DNA of 64,000 nt, taken from NCBI RefSeq assembly GCF_020882245.1, contig NC_083598.1:92633714-92697713 (forward strand), written 5' to 3'. The position numbers and the translations under genes are program-made. The notes beneath the pieces are model-generated. The model saw only the letters and a list, made by a program, of their open reading frames with translations, ran no database searches and was not told the origin of the DNA. Below, piece after piece: positions 48,620-62,142 of the stretch. The DNA is from Rhopalosiphum padi (taxonomy: Eukaryota; Arthropoda; Insecta; Hemiptera; Aphididae). Position 1 is the stretch's first letter. Each line of letters begins with the position of its first letter.

Positions 48620-51600
48620 ACACTACAAATATAACCACGTGTATTACTGTACGCGTGTATGAGTATAAGTATAACTATATAATTATGCATAAATGCATGA
48701 TAAAATAAAATATGTTAATATTATACACATGCGTCCGATAACCTATTGATTTCTGCACTGTATATATAATAATATTAATAATACGCGTTTTCGATACTAT
48801 GTCTAAAGGCTCCCCACGGAGCACTGTCGCATTATGTACACCCGTCTATACGTCAGAAACGATTATAATATATTACGATAATCGTGAAGATTCAAAACTA
48901 TAGACACACGTAACAATAATGTATAGGTACGCGCAACCATTGGCGTGGTTTTGTTTACAAAAGATATTACATAAATATATAATAGAAACCGGGCGTAGTG
49001 GTAGAGTTGGGAGTTTTAACCCTTTTAACTGCGGAGAATCGTCTGGGTCTGTGTGCATATACGTTCTCTTCTATTATCGCCGTGCTAACGCCCGAGTGCC
49101 TTGAATGCTTTTTACATTGTCGTTTTTTTTAAATAAAAAAGGTGCGAGTACTGAGGCCGATTTGCATATTTCACGACAACGGCACAGCGACAAGTCACAC
49201 ACGCCACCCCTATAATACAAAACTACGACTAAGCGAGATAAAACGTGTCCCAAAATTGGACACGCGGGTAGATATATATTATAGAAGTATACTGTATAAT
49301 GTATACTGTCAACGATTTCGTCTTCAAACCCATCGCATTGTTCCCGGGTAGGTGCAAAGGTGTATAGTGTATACCTACGTGCATTATTATGCACGTGAGT
49401 GCCTCCTCCTTTATAATCTATACATATACACACACACTAACATTGATCGTATATTATGCACGATAGTATTACCATATATATATATAAATATTATAATATA
49501 CGCACACACCGCAATAATAGCGACTGTATACTGTGATAGTAGTGACTTGCAGACGAGTCGATAATAATATCATTGAAAAGGTGATTATTATTATTCTATG
49601 TGTGTGTGTGTGTATGTTTATATGCACGTATATCCAATATAATAAAATATTGTTATTGGCGGGTCCGCAATTTATTGCCGTCTACATAATATTATATATT
49701 ATTATAACCCGACGAGCCGGTAACGCCCTGTGGCAGGGTTTTATTATTAAGGATAGTTGCGGTACCTAATCGTATAATATATGTATAGGTCGATATAGGC
49801 GTTTTGCATTTGGAAAAAAACGTTAATTCACGCCTGCGGGGCTGACTGTAGCACAAAAATACAAATACCGCCGACGTACACATAATATGAGAATTTCCCG
49901 ATTAATTATAATTTATAATATAACCATTATTATTGTTGATACGATAGTAATAATAAGAGCCAAAAAATGTATACAGCAAAATGCACGCGTACACTTCTAG
50001 TATATTATAGATATACATAGATTACAATATACTCATAATATACTCGCAATATTCGACGTGAGTAGAGTTTCCTCCACTTCAAGCTAAGGATTCCTATAGA
50101 CATACACGATAATTTTTTTTTTTTTTAATTAAACATAAGTTTAATATATTTTTATATACTTATTTAATTCCTAGGCAGAGCGTAAATTAGAAGTAATGAG
50201 TTATATATTACATGTCATTAATGTTGAAGTTTACAGTATACCTACCTAATACATATATACTGTGTAAACTGCATATAATATTTTATATTACTGAGGTTTG
50301 AAAAATATACATGAAAAAAATTTCACTGTTAATCATAATATAATAATTATATAAACTTTAAGATTAAAAACCACGAGCTTCAAATTTTTTAATTTTAATT
50401 CGTCTGTTTATTAAAACTCTATTAACGGGTACGTGGACGTTTAAAAATGAAAATATATTACATATAAATATTCAAAATTAAACTGTATCTGTGGTGTAAT
50501 AAACAATTACCTGTATTACCCTGGGTTCGGAACAGCCAGCAGTCGGTAAGTTCGTGAGTTTATAGCAATCTGCGCTATAATCTACGATTGTATAAAAATA
50601 TCTATTCTAGGAGAGTGAGATTTGGATTACAAATTTTGAATTTTTAAATATTCTGGTTGGGTGTTGATTTTCCAAAGTTGTTGAAGTAAATAATTTTGGA
50701 TTTAAAGCTGACGATCCTCATAGTCTATTCACCACCCACATACACAAAATATTGTTGGTATATAATTGAAAAGCGTCCAATTTACACGGTGCTGATTACA
50801 TACACAACTCCGCAAAACGTATGATTATATTATACAATTTGTTTTGCCGTATTTTACTTACACCTGACAACAATGATAATAACAGCCATCACAGACATAA
50901 ATGTGATACAGATCTTCGTCGTAACCTATAATTCTACGGCTCCACATTTATCGCCGCCGGTGTTTCACCGTCCTCCACCGCAGGAAATCACACTTCTTCA
51001 CCCTGAACTGACGACGTCGTTATTATTGTATGTATCATCCTTATTCTTCATCATCATTTCACCACACGCGCGTGTATTGTATATACGTACTACTAAACTA
51101 CGAGTGTGTATATTATATAAAAATTCGATCTTTTCTTTGGTCCACTATAAAGACTCAACTCCTCGCCGAGTTAACAATGGTTACATACGTCCTACCCATC
51201 GCGTTTACGCGTATATTATGATACAAGTGGCTTTATCGTGATAAGATTATATAGCTATAGCACGCGCTAGTGAGATACGTATTATTAGTTTAACTGAAAT
51301 ATATATTATATTCCATCAACGTCAATAACAATGAATACGCACACTGTGGCACATTATACATGCATTATACATTTATACACGAGGAGTGCGTGCGCTTTGC
51401 AGACCGACCAATGCGTGCCTGAGACCGAGACACGCGGGCTTATAAGCTTATTACGAATTTCTTCTACTTGTTATTATCATCATATTTTTTTCTCATTTAC
51501 CCCATAATCGTGTATATATGTTATGTACAATATATGTATTCTGTGTGTCATTGTCTACTCGCATGTCACATACAAACGCTGTACACAACGTCTTAAAGTA

Positions 51601-53184
51601 TTTATATAATATGTGTGCATTATGTTGTTATATTGTACATACAGCACAGCAGGGAGACTTCGACGTTATAACTGTTTTTCGAAACATCCTTGACCTCGGC
51701 TCGCTAGCTCGTTCCGTCTCTGCTTCCCGCTTGAGTGTGCGTGCCGTCGCGGGTTTTTTCATTATTAATATTATTATTATTATATTATGTGTACAAAACT
51801 AATATCTTTATAGCTGTATTATATTATACAGTGTTGTAGTGTTACGTTTTTTATTATTATTGTTATTATTACCCGCGTATTATATGTAGGTATAGTTGTA
51901 TAGAAATGTATTGTGTACAATATTTATATTATATACAGCGGCGCGCGCCGTTCTAAAGTGTCTAGTCCCGAGTATAATATTTTATTATATTTATATATAT
52001 TATGTGCACCGTGCGATGCAGGTGCCCGAGCGCAATATTCGGCATACCCGCGAGAGACCTATTGTTACATCGTGTCGGCTGTATTATGTTTTATATTATT
52101 GTTATTATTATTATTACATGCATCTTGAGTCTTTTTGCTTTCTGTGTTCGCGTACCTAGTGTTATAATGTAATTTATATATTATTGGACATCGTATTGTG
52201 GTGAAAATCTGGAAACGATACGCACTCGTGACTCGTGTCTATGTATTGTAGTATTATACCTTTAATAAGTGTAATTGCATTGTGCAATAGTGTGAATCGT
52301 TGGTAAAAACGTTTTGTTTTCGATAAATTTCGTGTATTACATATACCCCGATCGGGATTATATACAAATATATAATTATTATAGTGATTATATACACAAT
52401 AATCGATGTACCTACGATGTCACGAGGCGAACACACATTAGTCGTCTTGCAGAAACTGTAACCGAACTGAAAAGTCCATAGAGTATGTAATTGAATAGGA
52501 ATCAATAAATTGACATCAGGTCAATTAGATTTAAATAAATTTGTTTGGCTTTGATCGTCTGAAATAATTTCCCTGTTACGAAATTAATATACGATTTATC
52601 CTGCGCGATCTTAATTTTTTACCTAACCATCTAATAATTTTGTAAATCTACAACCAAAATTAATGTACATACAAACTTAAAATCATAAACAATTTTTTTT
52701 CCAAAATCAATGATGTCACCAAAAAATCAATAATAGGATTCGAAAAAAAATGGAATTTTCTATAATTAAGTTCTATGAACTTAAAAAGAACCCCAAAACG
52801 CAGCGAGTAGACGATAAAGTAGATGTCGTCACTCATCGCACACATAATATAATAATATTAAAATCCAAATTATCATGAATAGTTTCACAATCGTACTCGT
52901 CATCATCTTCCAGCCTAAATGTTTCCTAGTTGCCCTTGTACTATATATTATAATATTGTGAGTTATAAGTTATAAAATAAAAGTTTTATCAATTATTTGG
53001 TAGGGTGAGGTCTAGATATAATAGGGGAATGTCGTACTCGCGTGAGGAGACCACCTCCGGAGAGGACGACCAAAAATATATATTATACACATACACACAC
53101 ACAAACAAATATATACATATGTGTGTGTGTGTGTGTGTGTGGGCTGGTGCGTGAATATAATAATATAATATAGAGACTACAAAT
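48620..53184. other. No confirmed gene; alternating AT-rich and CpG-richer DNA
   Basis: CpG-richer patches at 48780-49900, 50500-50600, 51000-51760 and 51930-52240 alternate with A/T-rich stretches. A strong donor-like TCG/GTAAGT occurs with GT at about 50546 after a 50-bp non-repetitive patch. A (TG)n run is at 49599-49615. At 53089-53141 an (AC)n run and a (TG)n run face each other and can pair as a hairpin. Many frames of 60-120 codons are Tyr/Ile-rich and look like chance. Confidence 0.4.
53089..53141. repeat. (AC)n / (TG)n foldback
   Basis: An imperfect (AC)n run is followed, after a short TA-rich spacer, by a (TG)n run of about 10 units, giving a near-perfect hairpin of simple repeat. 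Confidence 0.8.
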
Positions 53185-53496
53185 CTACATTATGGCCTTA
53201 ATGTTTTGGATCGCATTGGGGTGCGAATGTGCAGATATAAATCGTGGGCTGCTGCAGGTTTCATAGCTGCCACCGATAAGATATATATTTTTATAGCGCG
53301 TTTCATCGCCCAGAAACGAGTGCGCGTTATGATATTTTCGTCGCCGTACAAAAATCTTCGCGACGTCATTACGACGGATTAATAAAACGCTTAAGTCTAC
53401 TTCCGTCGGCACGATGAACAATAAGCGGGCGAGGGATGCCGATGGTGGTGTTCGTTTTTCTAGAACCCTTATATATGATATATTATAAGCACGCAT
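53185..53496 (-). CDS. 103-codon frame, unrecognised, doubtful
   Basis: Minus-strand frame in a CpG-richer patch, starting only at GTG. The middle is Arg-rich (LLIRRNDVAKIFVRRRKYHN) and the C-terminal part has SFLGDETRYKNIYLIGG. No domain is recognised. On the opposite strand a 24-codon ATG frame (53414-53488, MNNKRARDADGG...) overlaps it, so at most one can be real. More likely chance or a piece of an exon. Confidence 0.15.
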   Translation of the reverse strand: MRAYNISYIRVLEKRTPPSASLARLLFIVPTEVDLSVLLIRRNDVAKIFVRRRKYHNAHSFLGDETRYKNIYLIGGSYETCSSPRFISAHSHPNAIQNIKAIM

Positions 53497-56103
53497 ACAT
53501 ATTTTATTTCGAGGGTGTTTTTTTTTATTATTCTAGTCCAGTAAATTGTCGTATAATGCACGATCCGTGTTTTAGATCATCTTTCCCACGTAGTCTCACA
53601 TCCCTACTGCTTGAAAATCTTCTTGTATAGATCATCTACAGTGGAGACGCACATAGATCTGCGCTGTGTATAAATATAATATATACGTGACGCGGGAGTT
53701 TTTTCATAAATGGTATAGAAGTTTTCCCAGAATTATCGCGTGTCTAAAATAACGACGATGGTGTTTATTATAAACGTCGCACGTTGTCGTTATCGTCCGG
53801 AAGTCGTTAACACAAGGAAATGAAAAGAAAAATTATGATGGAAGTAAATCGAAACTCACCGGAATGTTTGAAAAATTGACAGAATAAATATATAATACGG
53901 CGTCCGCCGATGAATAAGTAAATTAGCATATATTCCTTGCTACAGATAACAATCATCTCCGTGCTGTTGCGGATTACAGACGCTGTACAATCTATACCAC
54001 AAGCTAAACTTTAGGTTTCCAACAGAATTTTTACTAACCTTTCAAAAAAAAACACTTTTATTTTATATTCATTCATACAATTACAATAATAATAATAATA
54101 ATATAGTTGAGCATCAAAAACGTGATATTTTAAATATAGTAATAATATGTAAGTCATGGTCGTGCACGAAGTCATATTATAATATTGTAAACTCAGACGG
54201 CGCGTGATTTAGCGCATATTATTATGCAGGCAAATATATAATATAATATACACCAAATGAATAATTTAAATAAAACGAATATTGAGAAGCTAATTATGCG
54301 TATACACATGTATTATACTATATACCTTATTATACAGTTTATTTGTACACCGTGCAGTATATTATAATGTATAAAATCCATCACCGAATTATCATATAAT
54401 AGTTTGAAGTATAAATAATATAATGTATCGATTGCGTATATTATTATGCGTAGATAGCGCGATGTTTAGCGTGGCCGTTTCAACCAAAAAATAATTTGGC
54501 TATTATGTTATCTTAATATTATACAACATATTTAATATTTGTAGAAGCCTATATAAAGCTTATATGACCTGCGATAGGAGAAAATAATTATGTTCTAAAA
54601 CATATACTAATGTATAATACATAAATATTAAATATAGATGACGCGATAAATATAATGTAGACTTCCTAAAATAATTGAGAAACCAGTGATCGCGTGATAA
54701 AAGGAGGGAACCGTTTTTTTTTATTTCAATGGACGGTCTACAATCTAATGTACATTATACAGAACATGATATTATGACGTATAATACCTATACCAATATC
54801 TGTGAGTATGTTATTAGACATAAAAAAAATACTCGATTGTTCGTTGTAGTATTTTGTAGATTATAATTTAAATAAACAGGTAAACGACATGCGGCAATTC
54901 ACGAGTATCAAATAAAAAATAGTAATAATTAAATAATGCAAAATAAAAGCTTTCATCGTTGTAGAAGATGGTGAACGGATTATATATTCGTTCAGCGGGA
55001 GTTGAGTATAACTTATGCATGTCTAAATACATACTCCAATAATCGTATAATACCTCATTAGTCCTCATATATTATAACTAAGACCTGAATAATGTCTTCA
55101 AAACCATACAAATATGCTCTAAAAATTAGCCAAAAATACCCTTAAAAAATGCCCCATCATTTTTCTCTATACAATTTGATAATTTATAAATAAGGTATAA
55201 TTATTATGTTATTAAAAAAAAAAACTTACTATTTATTTGTTATTTTTCCGAGTATGGGTGGGTGACGCCCCGTAGTCAATAACATACATAAGATAAAAAT
55301 TGAATTGAATGATTGACTTTGATAATGTGCCAATGTGTATGGAAAACTCCGATAAACCTATTATTAAACGAAAACAACTTAAAAATCAATAAAACAATTT
55401 ATCTTTAGATAATATTTTGAATACGCTAAATTTGTATAGCACAATATATAATATACTATATTGAACAAATTTCAATATGCATGAAAACCAACAAAATGAC
55501 CTAATAATGCTAAAAAATGCAAAATAAAAGTTTCAGATTTGAATCGCCCGTTGCATGAAATGTGTTATGTACTTGGAAAGAACGTTTAAGGTCAATAAAA
55601 AAAAATACACTTTGTAACAATGACACTTTGTATTGAAGCCTGAGCGCTAATTATAACCTATACAAATTATACAAACGTCTTCTAAAGTACTCGGGGCCTG
55701 TAATAATATTAGATCGGTTTACCTTTATACGATATACATAGGCCCGACTCTATGAGGGTGAAAAGGTGACTTTATCATCCTAATAAATCTAAACATCATT
55801 AAGCTTCTTTATATTATTCTGCAATGAATCATCGCATATATCATCCATGCCAATATTGGGATTTAATAATATTTTTTTATAAATTGGCTGTTATTTTTTA
55901 TTAATCTTACGATTAGTTATAACTATTTAATACATATAAGATTAATATTAATTTTCTTTTATAGTATGATTAGATTTAGATTGTTAATATGCAGTATAAG
56001 TCCAGTATAGATTTTTGGTGGATACTCGAAGTCAAGTCAAATTATTCCGTGAGGATTAGATGAATTTTGAAGATAGATCTGACTTATACACCGCCTGTTC
56101 CAA
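53497..56103. other. No gene seen; AT-rich DNA
   Basis: A/T-rich sequence with AAT runs near 54085. Segments at 55090-55160 and 55480-55560 (ATGCAAAATAAAAG words) resemble dispersed repeat material, but no second copy lies in the window to confirm it. Confidence 0.4.
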
Positions 56104-56667
56104 GAGGATTTACTCATTGCAATATCTCTTGAAAAATTAGAGATATCATAATTATATATTTTTTTAAACTTACAGGTACCTACAAGGTCTACAAATATTC
56201 AATATTTTAATATAATTTTATGTTTTAATAAAAAAGTTTAAAAAATATTTTTTTATTTCATTATTTTCAAAAAAATCATAAATAGTCATTTAATAGTTTT
56301 TTTTCTGAAAATAATTTTAAAGTTTCGACATTTCATTTTCATTAACATCGTGTTTTTGATATTTTTTTTTTTTAGTTTTGAGAATATTTTTGTACAATTA
56401 TTTTGGCGCATACATGGTATTAGATAATTTCCCAAAACTAGAAAAAATATTGAAAAAAATCATGAGATTAATGAAAATAAAATGTTGAAACGGCAAAATT
56501 TTCAGAAAAATAAATTCTAAAAAATAGCTCTTTGGTTTTTATAATTTTTACCATAACATTAAATTAAATTAAAATATGAAATACTTGTAGTCTGTCCTTA
56601 TGAGACACTTAAAAAAAAAGTATGATGTCTCCATTATTCTAGGAGATATTGCAATGGGTAAATCCTC
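56104..56667. mobile_element. Foldback/MITE with inverted arms over most of its length (564 bp)
   Basis: Starts GAGGATTTACTCATTGCAAT and ends with the near reverse complement ATTGCAATGGGTAAATCCTC. The outer 50 bp of the two ends match at roughly 85%. The pairing continues inward at lower identity: 'TACAAATATTCAATATTTTA' against the complement 'TACAAGTATTTCATATTTTA'; 'TTTCATTTTCATTAACATC' against 'TTTTATTTTCATTAATCTC'; and 'TTTTAGTTTTGAGAATAT' against 'TTCTAGTTTTGGGAAATT'. Almost the whole element is therefore one long imperfect palindrome centred near 56390-56400. There is no coding frame. Target duplication could not be fixed, so the class is open. Transcription through it would yield a hairpin of up to about 270 bp. 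Confidence 0.8.
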
Positions 56668-57713
56668 ACAAGACATTGTAGTTACATTCTGCAGTCAATC
56701 ATACGTTGGACAGCGAGGATCTCACCACGTGTCCACGTAATAATAATTATCGCTATTCTATTTATATATTATATAACAATTAAATAATTTAGGATTTGTA
56801 ATTACGCTATACTCTTTATACTTTATAGTATAGTTCGGAGGAATACAGGATACTATTATTAATTTTAATACTACCTATTTATATTAAATACAAATTTAAG
56901 TATTTAACATCTTTAAGTTGTCCACGATTTTAGCTCATTCTTTGAATGTTTAAGGTGTAGTAGAAGAAAAATAGACACACAATAATATTAATATTTCTAG
57001 TATTTACTACTACTGGTGCATTTGCACCGTGAACACATAAGCCGCAGTTGGAAATGTACCAAGGACGAGTATTTGCATATATATTGCCATATTGGTATCT
57101 ATAGCTATATATAATAATATTAATTATTATATATCAGCCGCGAGTACACCGCGTTCCGCAATAATATAATATTATGAGTTATAATATATATATCTATCGA
57201 GTGGCAATATAAAAACGAAAATGTTATTAAAAAGACGTCGATTCACACAATTATACACAGTATAATATTATATGTATACACTATATACAATATACATATA
57301 CACATTATAGAAGGTATACTATTTTACATATTATACGTGTGTGACATTGCCTTTGTACTTCCGTGGTTGGTACGTATACGTGTGGGAACTGAGAACCTTT
57401 TAGCGTTGTCGTCACACACATTCGAGGTAGCACATTTGCATATATTGCAAACACCGCTCACGGCGTGATAAAGGTGAAAAAATGTGAAGGATTAGATGGA
57501 AAAAAGGTGTGGTATACTTATATGATGGCGCCTTTTAAGTTTTAACACCCATCTGACGGCTGTTTTTTTTTACTCACCGTCGCCAAATTTGAATAATATT
57601 TTAATATGTATACGATTTTGTTCGGCCGCTGTGGACGTGCTGATTTTATTGTGTTATAGTGCTATATATTATTTATGTTGCATATACGCGTTCGTATACA
57701 TCGCGGAGCGATA
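56668..57713. other. No gene seen; AT-rich, CpG-richer toward the right
   Basis: A/T-rich until about 57340, then a less repetitive, CpG-containing patch that runs into the small frame at 57714. No element ends were seen. Confidence 0.45.
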
Positions 57714-57803
57714 ATGGCAGATCGTGAGAAAATAGATTTTGCCCGTCTTATTATTACACGAAAAAGGGTGGACCTCGATGGCAACTACGATGACATATTA
57801 TAA
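57714..57803 (+). CDS. Small open frame, 29 aa, unrecognised
   Basis: ATG frame of 29 codons, context GATAATGG. It begins MADREKIDFARLIITRKRVD and ends LDGNYDDIL. Composition is strikingly protein-like for this window: charged residues alternate with hydrophobics in a helical pattern (REKIDFARLIITRKR), then an acidic end. The surrounding 57350-57810 patch is less A/T-rich and less repetitive than its flanks. There is no recognisable family. It may be a small peptide gene, a first coding exon whose donor I cannot place, or chance (29 codons is short). Confidence 0.25.
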   Translation: MADREKIDFARLIITRKRVDLDGNYDDIL

Positions 57804-60800
57804 TACTATTGCATTAAATACGTGATAAAGTATGAATTAAAATAATTATATAACAATTTACATAATACTAACAATATTATTGTATTGTAATATATAGTCA
57901 TCGCATTAATACCACCGTGAATATTTGAATTAGTAAATGTGCTATGAGTACTCTAAAAGACGAAAGTAAAATTTGATTTGTTTCTGGTATACATAAAATA
58001 TATGAATTTTATTATAAACGTAATTATGAACACGATTTTTATAACCTGCGACGGCCATCGTTGATTAAACAACAATGTAATTGAACCACAATATTATCAA
58101 TATTATGATTAAACTATTAAATAGTATAACCAAATTTGGGACTCCATTATTAATTTGTTTGAGCGTGTATATGTAGGTCATTTTCCGTTTTTCTTTTGAA
58201 TGAACCCCTTACAAGTTTTATATTGATATAACATGATCTAAACATAGATTATGGTTCTGCTTCAAAAAATTAAATTTATTAACAATTCGGTAATTTGTTT
58301 ACAATTAAACTAGAATTATACAATGTATTACTTTATTTATTTTTTTTAAATATGAAAATGTACAATCTGTACAAAATGCCATACGTACAATAAGTAAATG
58401 TGATATTAAAATAAGGGAAAGAGTCAGAAAGCGTGGATGAAGAAGTCACCTAGTCACTGCATTTCATCAATTTATTACTACAATACAAATTGAAAGTTCC
58501 ACTTTTTTAATTACCTATACTCACAAAATTTTAAATTATTCAATATTATACATCACTTTTCTTACTGCATTTTAAGCAGATTGCGTCTATTTTTAGTACG
58601 TTATAATTCGCGGCTAAAGTAAAATTTATAGGTGATCTGAGTCATGTGAGGTTGATATTAGTACACTCTGTGCACCTAAAACTGTATTATAAACTGGTTT
58701 TCATTTATCACAATTTTTTGTCAATGCAACATTTTAACTATATACCTTCTAAACATATACGCGTCAAAGAAGTATGTAGACCTCATATCTGCGATTTTCG
58801 TATTCAGTCCGCACGTGGCCGCTACAAGAAGCGGTGTTTTTCGACAAGGTTAAAATTTAAACCCCTCATTAGTTTGCGGAAATCGGTCTGCGTTTGTACA
58901 AGTTTATCTATATTAAGCGTATCTCTATTTACTTTCAATTAGAAACCACCTACACCACTCCAACCCACAAGTGCCGAGTACAAAAATTAACTAAATACGA
59001 TACATGTTAGGTATAAAAAATAAATAATATACAACTATAATAGTAGTATAATTTCAATTATCACGAATATAAATTATATTATATGCATTGCTATTTTCGA
59101 TTTTTTGTCAAAAATCGATTGGAGAACCTCATTGAAAAATACTGTTTTTATTATTTATCGAGAAACCACAAAACAATAATATGATATGCATGTTTGCCAA
59201 TCTTGTCGTTCTGGGTGTGTATACCTATGCATCATGCATGTATATGTACGCAACGAATATGTTTATGGTTAAACGGAAACGGTAAAATTATAAATGTTTA
59301 AAGTATAATGAAAATACATGTACGTACATGGAACGCGAGATTTGCTGTTTTCTTGAAAAATGTCATGATATATTTAATCGTTATCGCTCCATGATCGAAC
59401 TGTATAGTGTGTAATATATGCGATACAAACGTAAGAATCAACGGATTATCGTTCAAGGGCGAGTCCTCGTAAAACTTTACTATCTAAGTCGTCATTGTAT
59501 AATAATAATGATAATGATCCTACTCGTATATATATATTATAATATGCAACATGCATGTGCAACGCCTTTCGTCGTTGCGCATACAGTGTGTTCACCTTAA
59601 AACAATATCATATCTGACCAAAATGGTATTCATTTTCTTTTCTCATTTCCTAACGATAATTAAACAATTTAATACTATACTATGCTAAGATACACGATAT
59701 ATATATTATAAGCTATAATAATATAATGAGTCGTTATTAATGACTGTATTAACATACTATACCTATACACAGGTTCTATATAATAATACGGTAATAATTG
59801 CGCTCGGAAACCGTAAAATGATTTCGTTGAAAAATGTTTACTTTATACATAAAATAATATTTTTAATATATTTACATGCTTTCTGTGTAGTGTTATTATT
59901 ATTATTATTTTTAACTTTATAAGTATATATAATTACTGTTTCCAAATCACGGACGCGCTTAAACCAATACATTTACTGTATTAATCTAAATTTAACAAGA
60001 TAAATTGTAATAAAAACCTACTTATGCGTTGATAGAATGGATTCAAAAGTTATATAAGCATATATCACTAAGCTAACGATACTTTATATTATGTATTTAT
60101 TTATGAAAATATTATGAGCACGTGACTAATTTATTATATATTTATTTCGCCGATAATTATTACAAATTAAATATTTTATAGGTGCACTTCTGTACATTTA
60201 ATTTCTGAGATTTTTAAGATATTGCCTGGTTCACGAATAAAAATTCTTGAACCACTCTGTATCCATCGTCATATAACAATAGTGCGACATAATATGTAGA
60301 AAACGAATTGACCGTGATATTTCCAGTGCTCGAGGTCACGGCAGTTTTAAATTAGCCTACATAATATATATATTATACAATATACTTAAAAAGCGACATT
60401 TCGTTAAGAGGAGCGGGTGCCCTCCAGTTAAGAAAGAACCGTTGCCAATTGAACGATAATTATTATTACAATTATTTCCGAGTCACATGCGCACGACGTT
60501 GCAGTGTGGCTCGCGCTATTCCCTCGAGAGTAGAGACGACAACCGCGACCGTCGCGCGTTTATAAAATAATATATTCCGACCTTTTATTAATAATAATAA
60601 TTTTATTCTCTCTGGTCGCATCCTCTCATTTTAAATGTTATATACTCGTGCATGCATGGTGTGAGTATTCACAAAACAATAATCATGATGCGATTGGATG
60701 GTGAGGAGGGTATGTGGGGGGGGGGGTTACAAGTCTGGGTTTTATATCGACATACTCCGCTGATCATCTTCATCACACACGAATATACACGAGAACGTAT

Positions 60801-61710
60801 ACCTATTTTACATTACGCGTATTTACTATAAGTATAATTTATTAACCGTTGTATCACCTTATGTGCAGGTACATATTGTTTTATGTTTAGTTTATATCAT
60901 AATATTTAATATGTATACTGTACAGGAAACACGATTTATATTATTATGATATGATATGCGCATAGATATATGCGTATTTATGCGTGACGTAGTACCGCTA
61001 TATGGCATGGCGCAAATGCGAGAAACACGGGTGTTTGTTAAAATTACACAAGGCTGGCAGATATTATTTAAAAAGGTTTTTTAGACAGAAATAATGCCTT
61101 TATCATATTATATACGTAATATTGGAGGGTAGTGATTTTTTTGTACGGTTGAGTATACTTATAAAATTATTCATAATCACTACAATTTTACCTAAAAATG
61201 TAATTTCATGGTGTTTTTTTTTAGGTATTTTTGTATCGTAATCAGAAGTTAAACAATTAAAAAAAAAAATCATGTTGATGTATAAATATCGCGAATATTG
61301 CACACGGTTTTTTTTATTAATAATACAATTTAAAGTTATTACAATTGTTACCTATTTAAGTGAAGTGGATCACAAATATAAAGTTAGTACTTAAAATGCA
61401 GCATCTCTTTGCTATTTTATTTTGCTCATATGAACTTAAAATTGAAATGCTTATTAACAAATAAAATATATTTTTTCGAATTGTAGGTATACTAAAGACA
61501 TTGATATTAAAAAAAAGTAATTTTTATACTATACAAATACATAATTTATTTTCAAAATCATGAAATATATGAAATGTTAGCAATTTAAAACGTATACATT
61601 TTACCTGCACTTTCAATTTTTATTTCTTTCCTTTTTTTCTTTTATTGAACCTAAATCGACGTTCTTAACCATAAAGGAGGGACGCATATGGTACACAGAC
61701 ACAACGTGAT
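57804..61710. other. No confirmed gene; one TATA-containing CpG patch
   Basis: A/T-rich, except 60400-60790, where CpG-rich sequence (GACCGTCGCGCGT) is followed by TATAAAA (60562-60568), a possible plus-strand core promoter. An 11-base G-run is at 60716-60726. A 98-codon frame at 58646-58942 starts at GTG and has no domain. The word GAGAT...ATATTGCCTGGTTCACGA near 60207-60236 shares ATATTGCCTGGTT with 30269-30281. Confidence 0.4.
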
Positions 61711-62142
61711 CTATTGATTGGATATTTTGTCGTTGTTCAAGATTACTGCACGAGCTCGTCGAGGTTGACCTAAAAAGCATTTAACGTTGTTTGCTGTATA
61801 CAGACATAATTGATTCTCCTTAACACATATAATGTTATACATATATGTGAACACATGACGTATACGTGCGTGTACGTAGTCCAATTTTGGAACGTGTCCG
61901 TTCTCCACTGCAGCGGTTTTCCGTGGAAGAGGGCCAATAATATGGTATATAGGTAGAAACAGTATGGTGCACGCGCAAAGCTTGTGGTGAAAGTCACTCA
62001 GCTCTGTTTCGTTCTCGCGTGATCCCTCTAAAAATAGAGGTATTCGAACCCACTCAGTGGACAATCGGAAACGCTGCCGTAATAATTTTACTACTCGACG
62101 AACTATATTATACAGCGTGATTTTTTTTAGCTCACCCTGTTT
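61711..62142 (-). CDS. 144-codon stop-free frame, unrecognised, doubtful
   Basis: Minus-strand frame open from after a TGA (62143-62145) to the stop at 61711. It has no ATG in its first half, so if real it would be an internal or terminal exon. An acceptor-like AACAG lies at its upstream edge. The first 60 residues look protein-like: VRRVVKLLRQRFRLSTEWVR, then IPLFLEGSRENETELSDFHH. The rest is Tyr/Ile/Cys-rich, as in chance frames here. No domain is recognised. A TACAGCGTGA...TCACCCTGT palindrome overlaps the upstream edge. Confidence 0.2.
   Translation of the reverse strand, partial: KQGELKKITLYNIVRRVVKLLRQRFRLSTEWVRIPLFLEGSRENETELSDFHHKLCACTILFLPIYHIIGPLPRKTAAVENGHVPKLDYVHARIRHVFTYMYNIICVKENQLCLYTANNVKCFLGQPRRARAVILNNDKISNQ

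Noticed and set aside
49074..49433. 119-codon minus-strand frame
   Set aside because: Three overlapping plus-strand frames cover the same bases; no motif or domain.
62020..62065. GGGTTCGAATACC on the minus strand, resembling a tRNA B box
   Set aside because: The flanking stem does not pair, and no A box or acceptor stem can be built around it.
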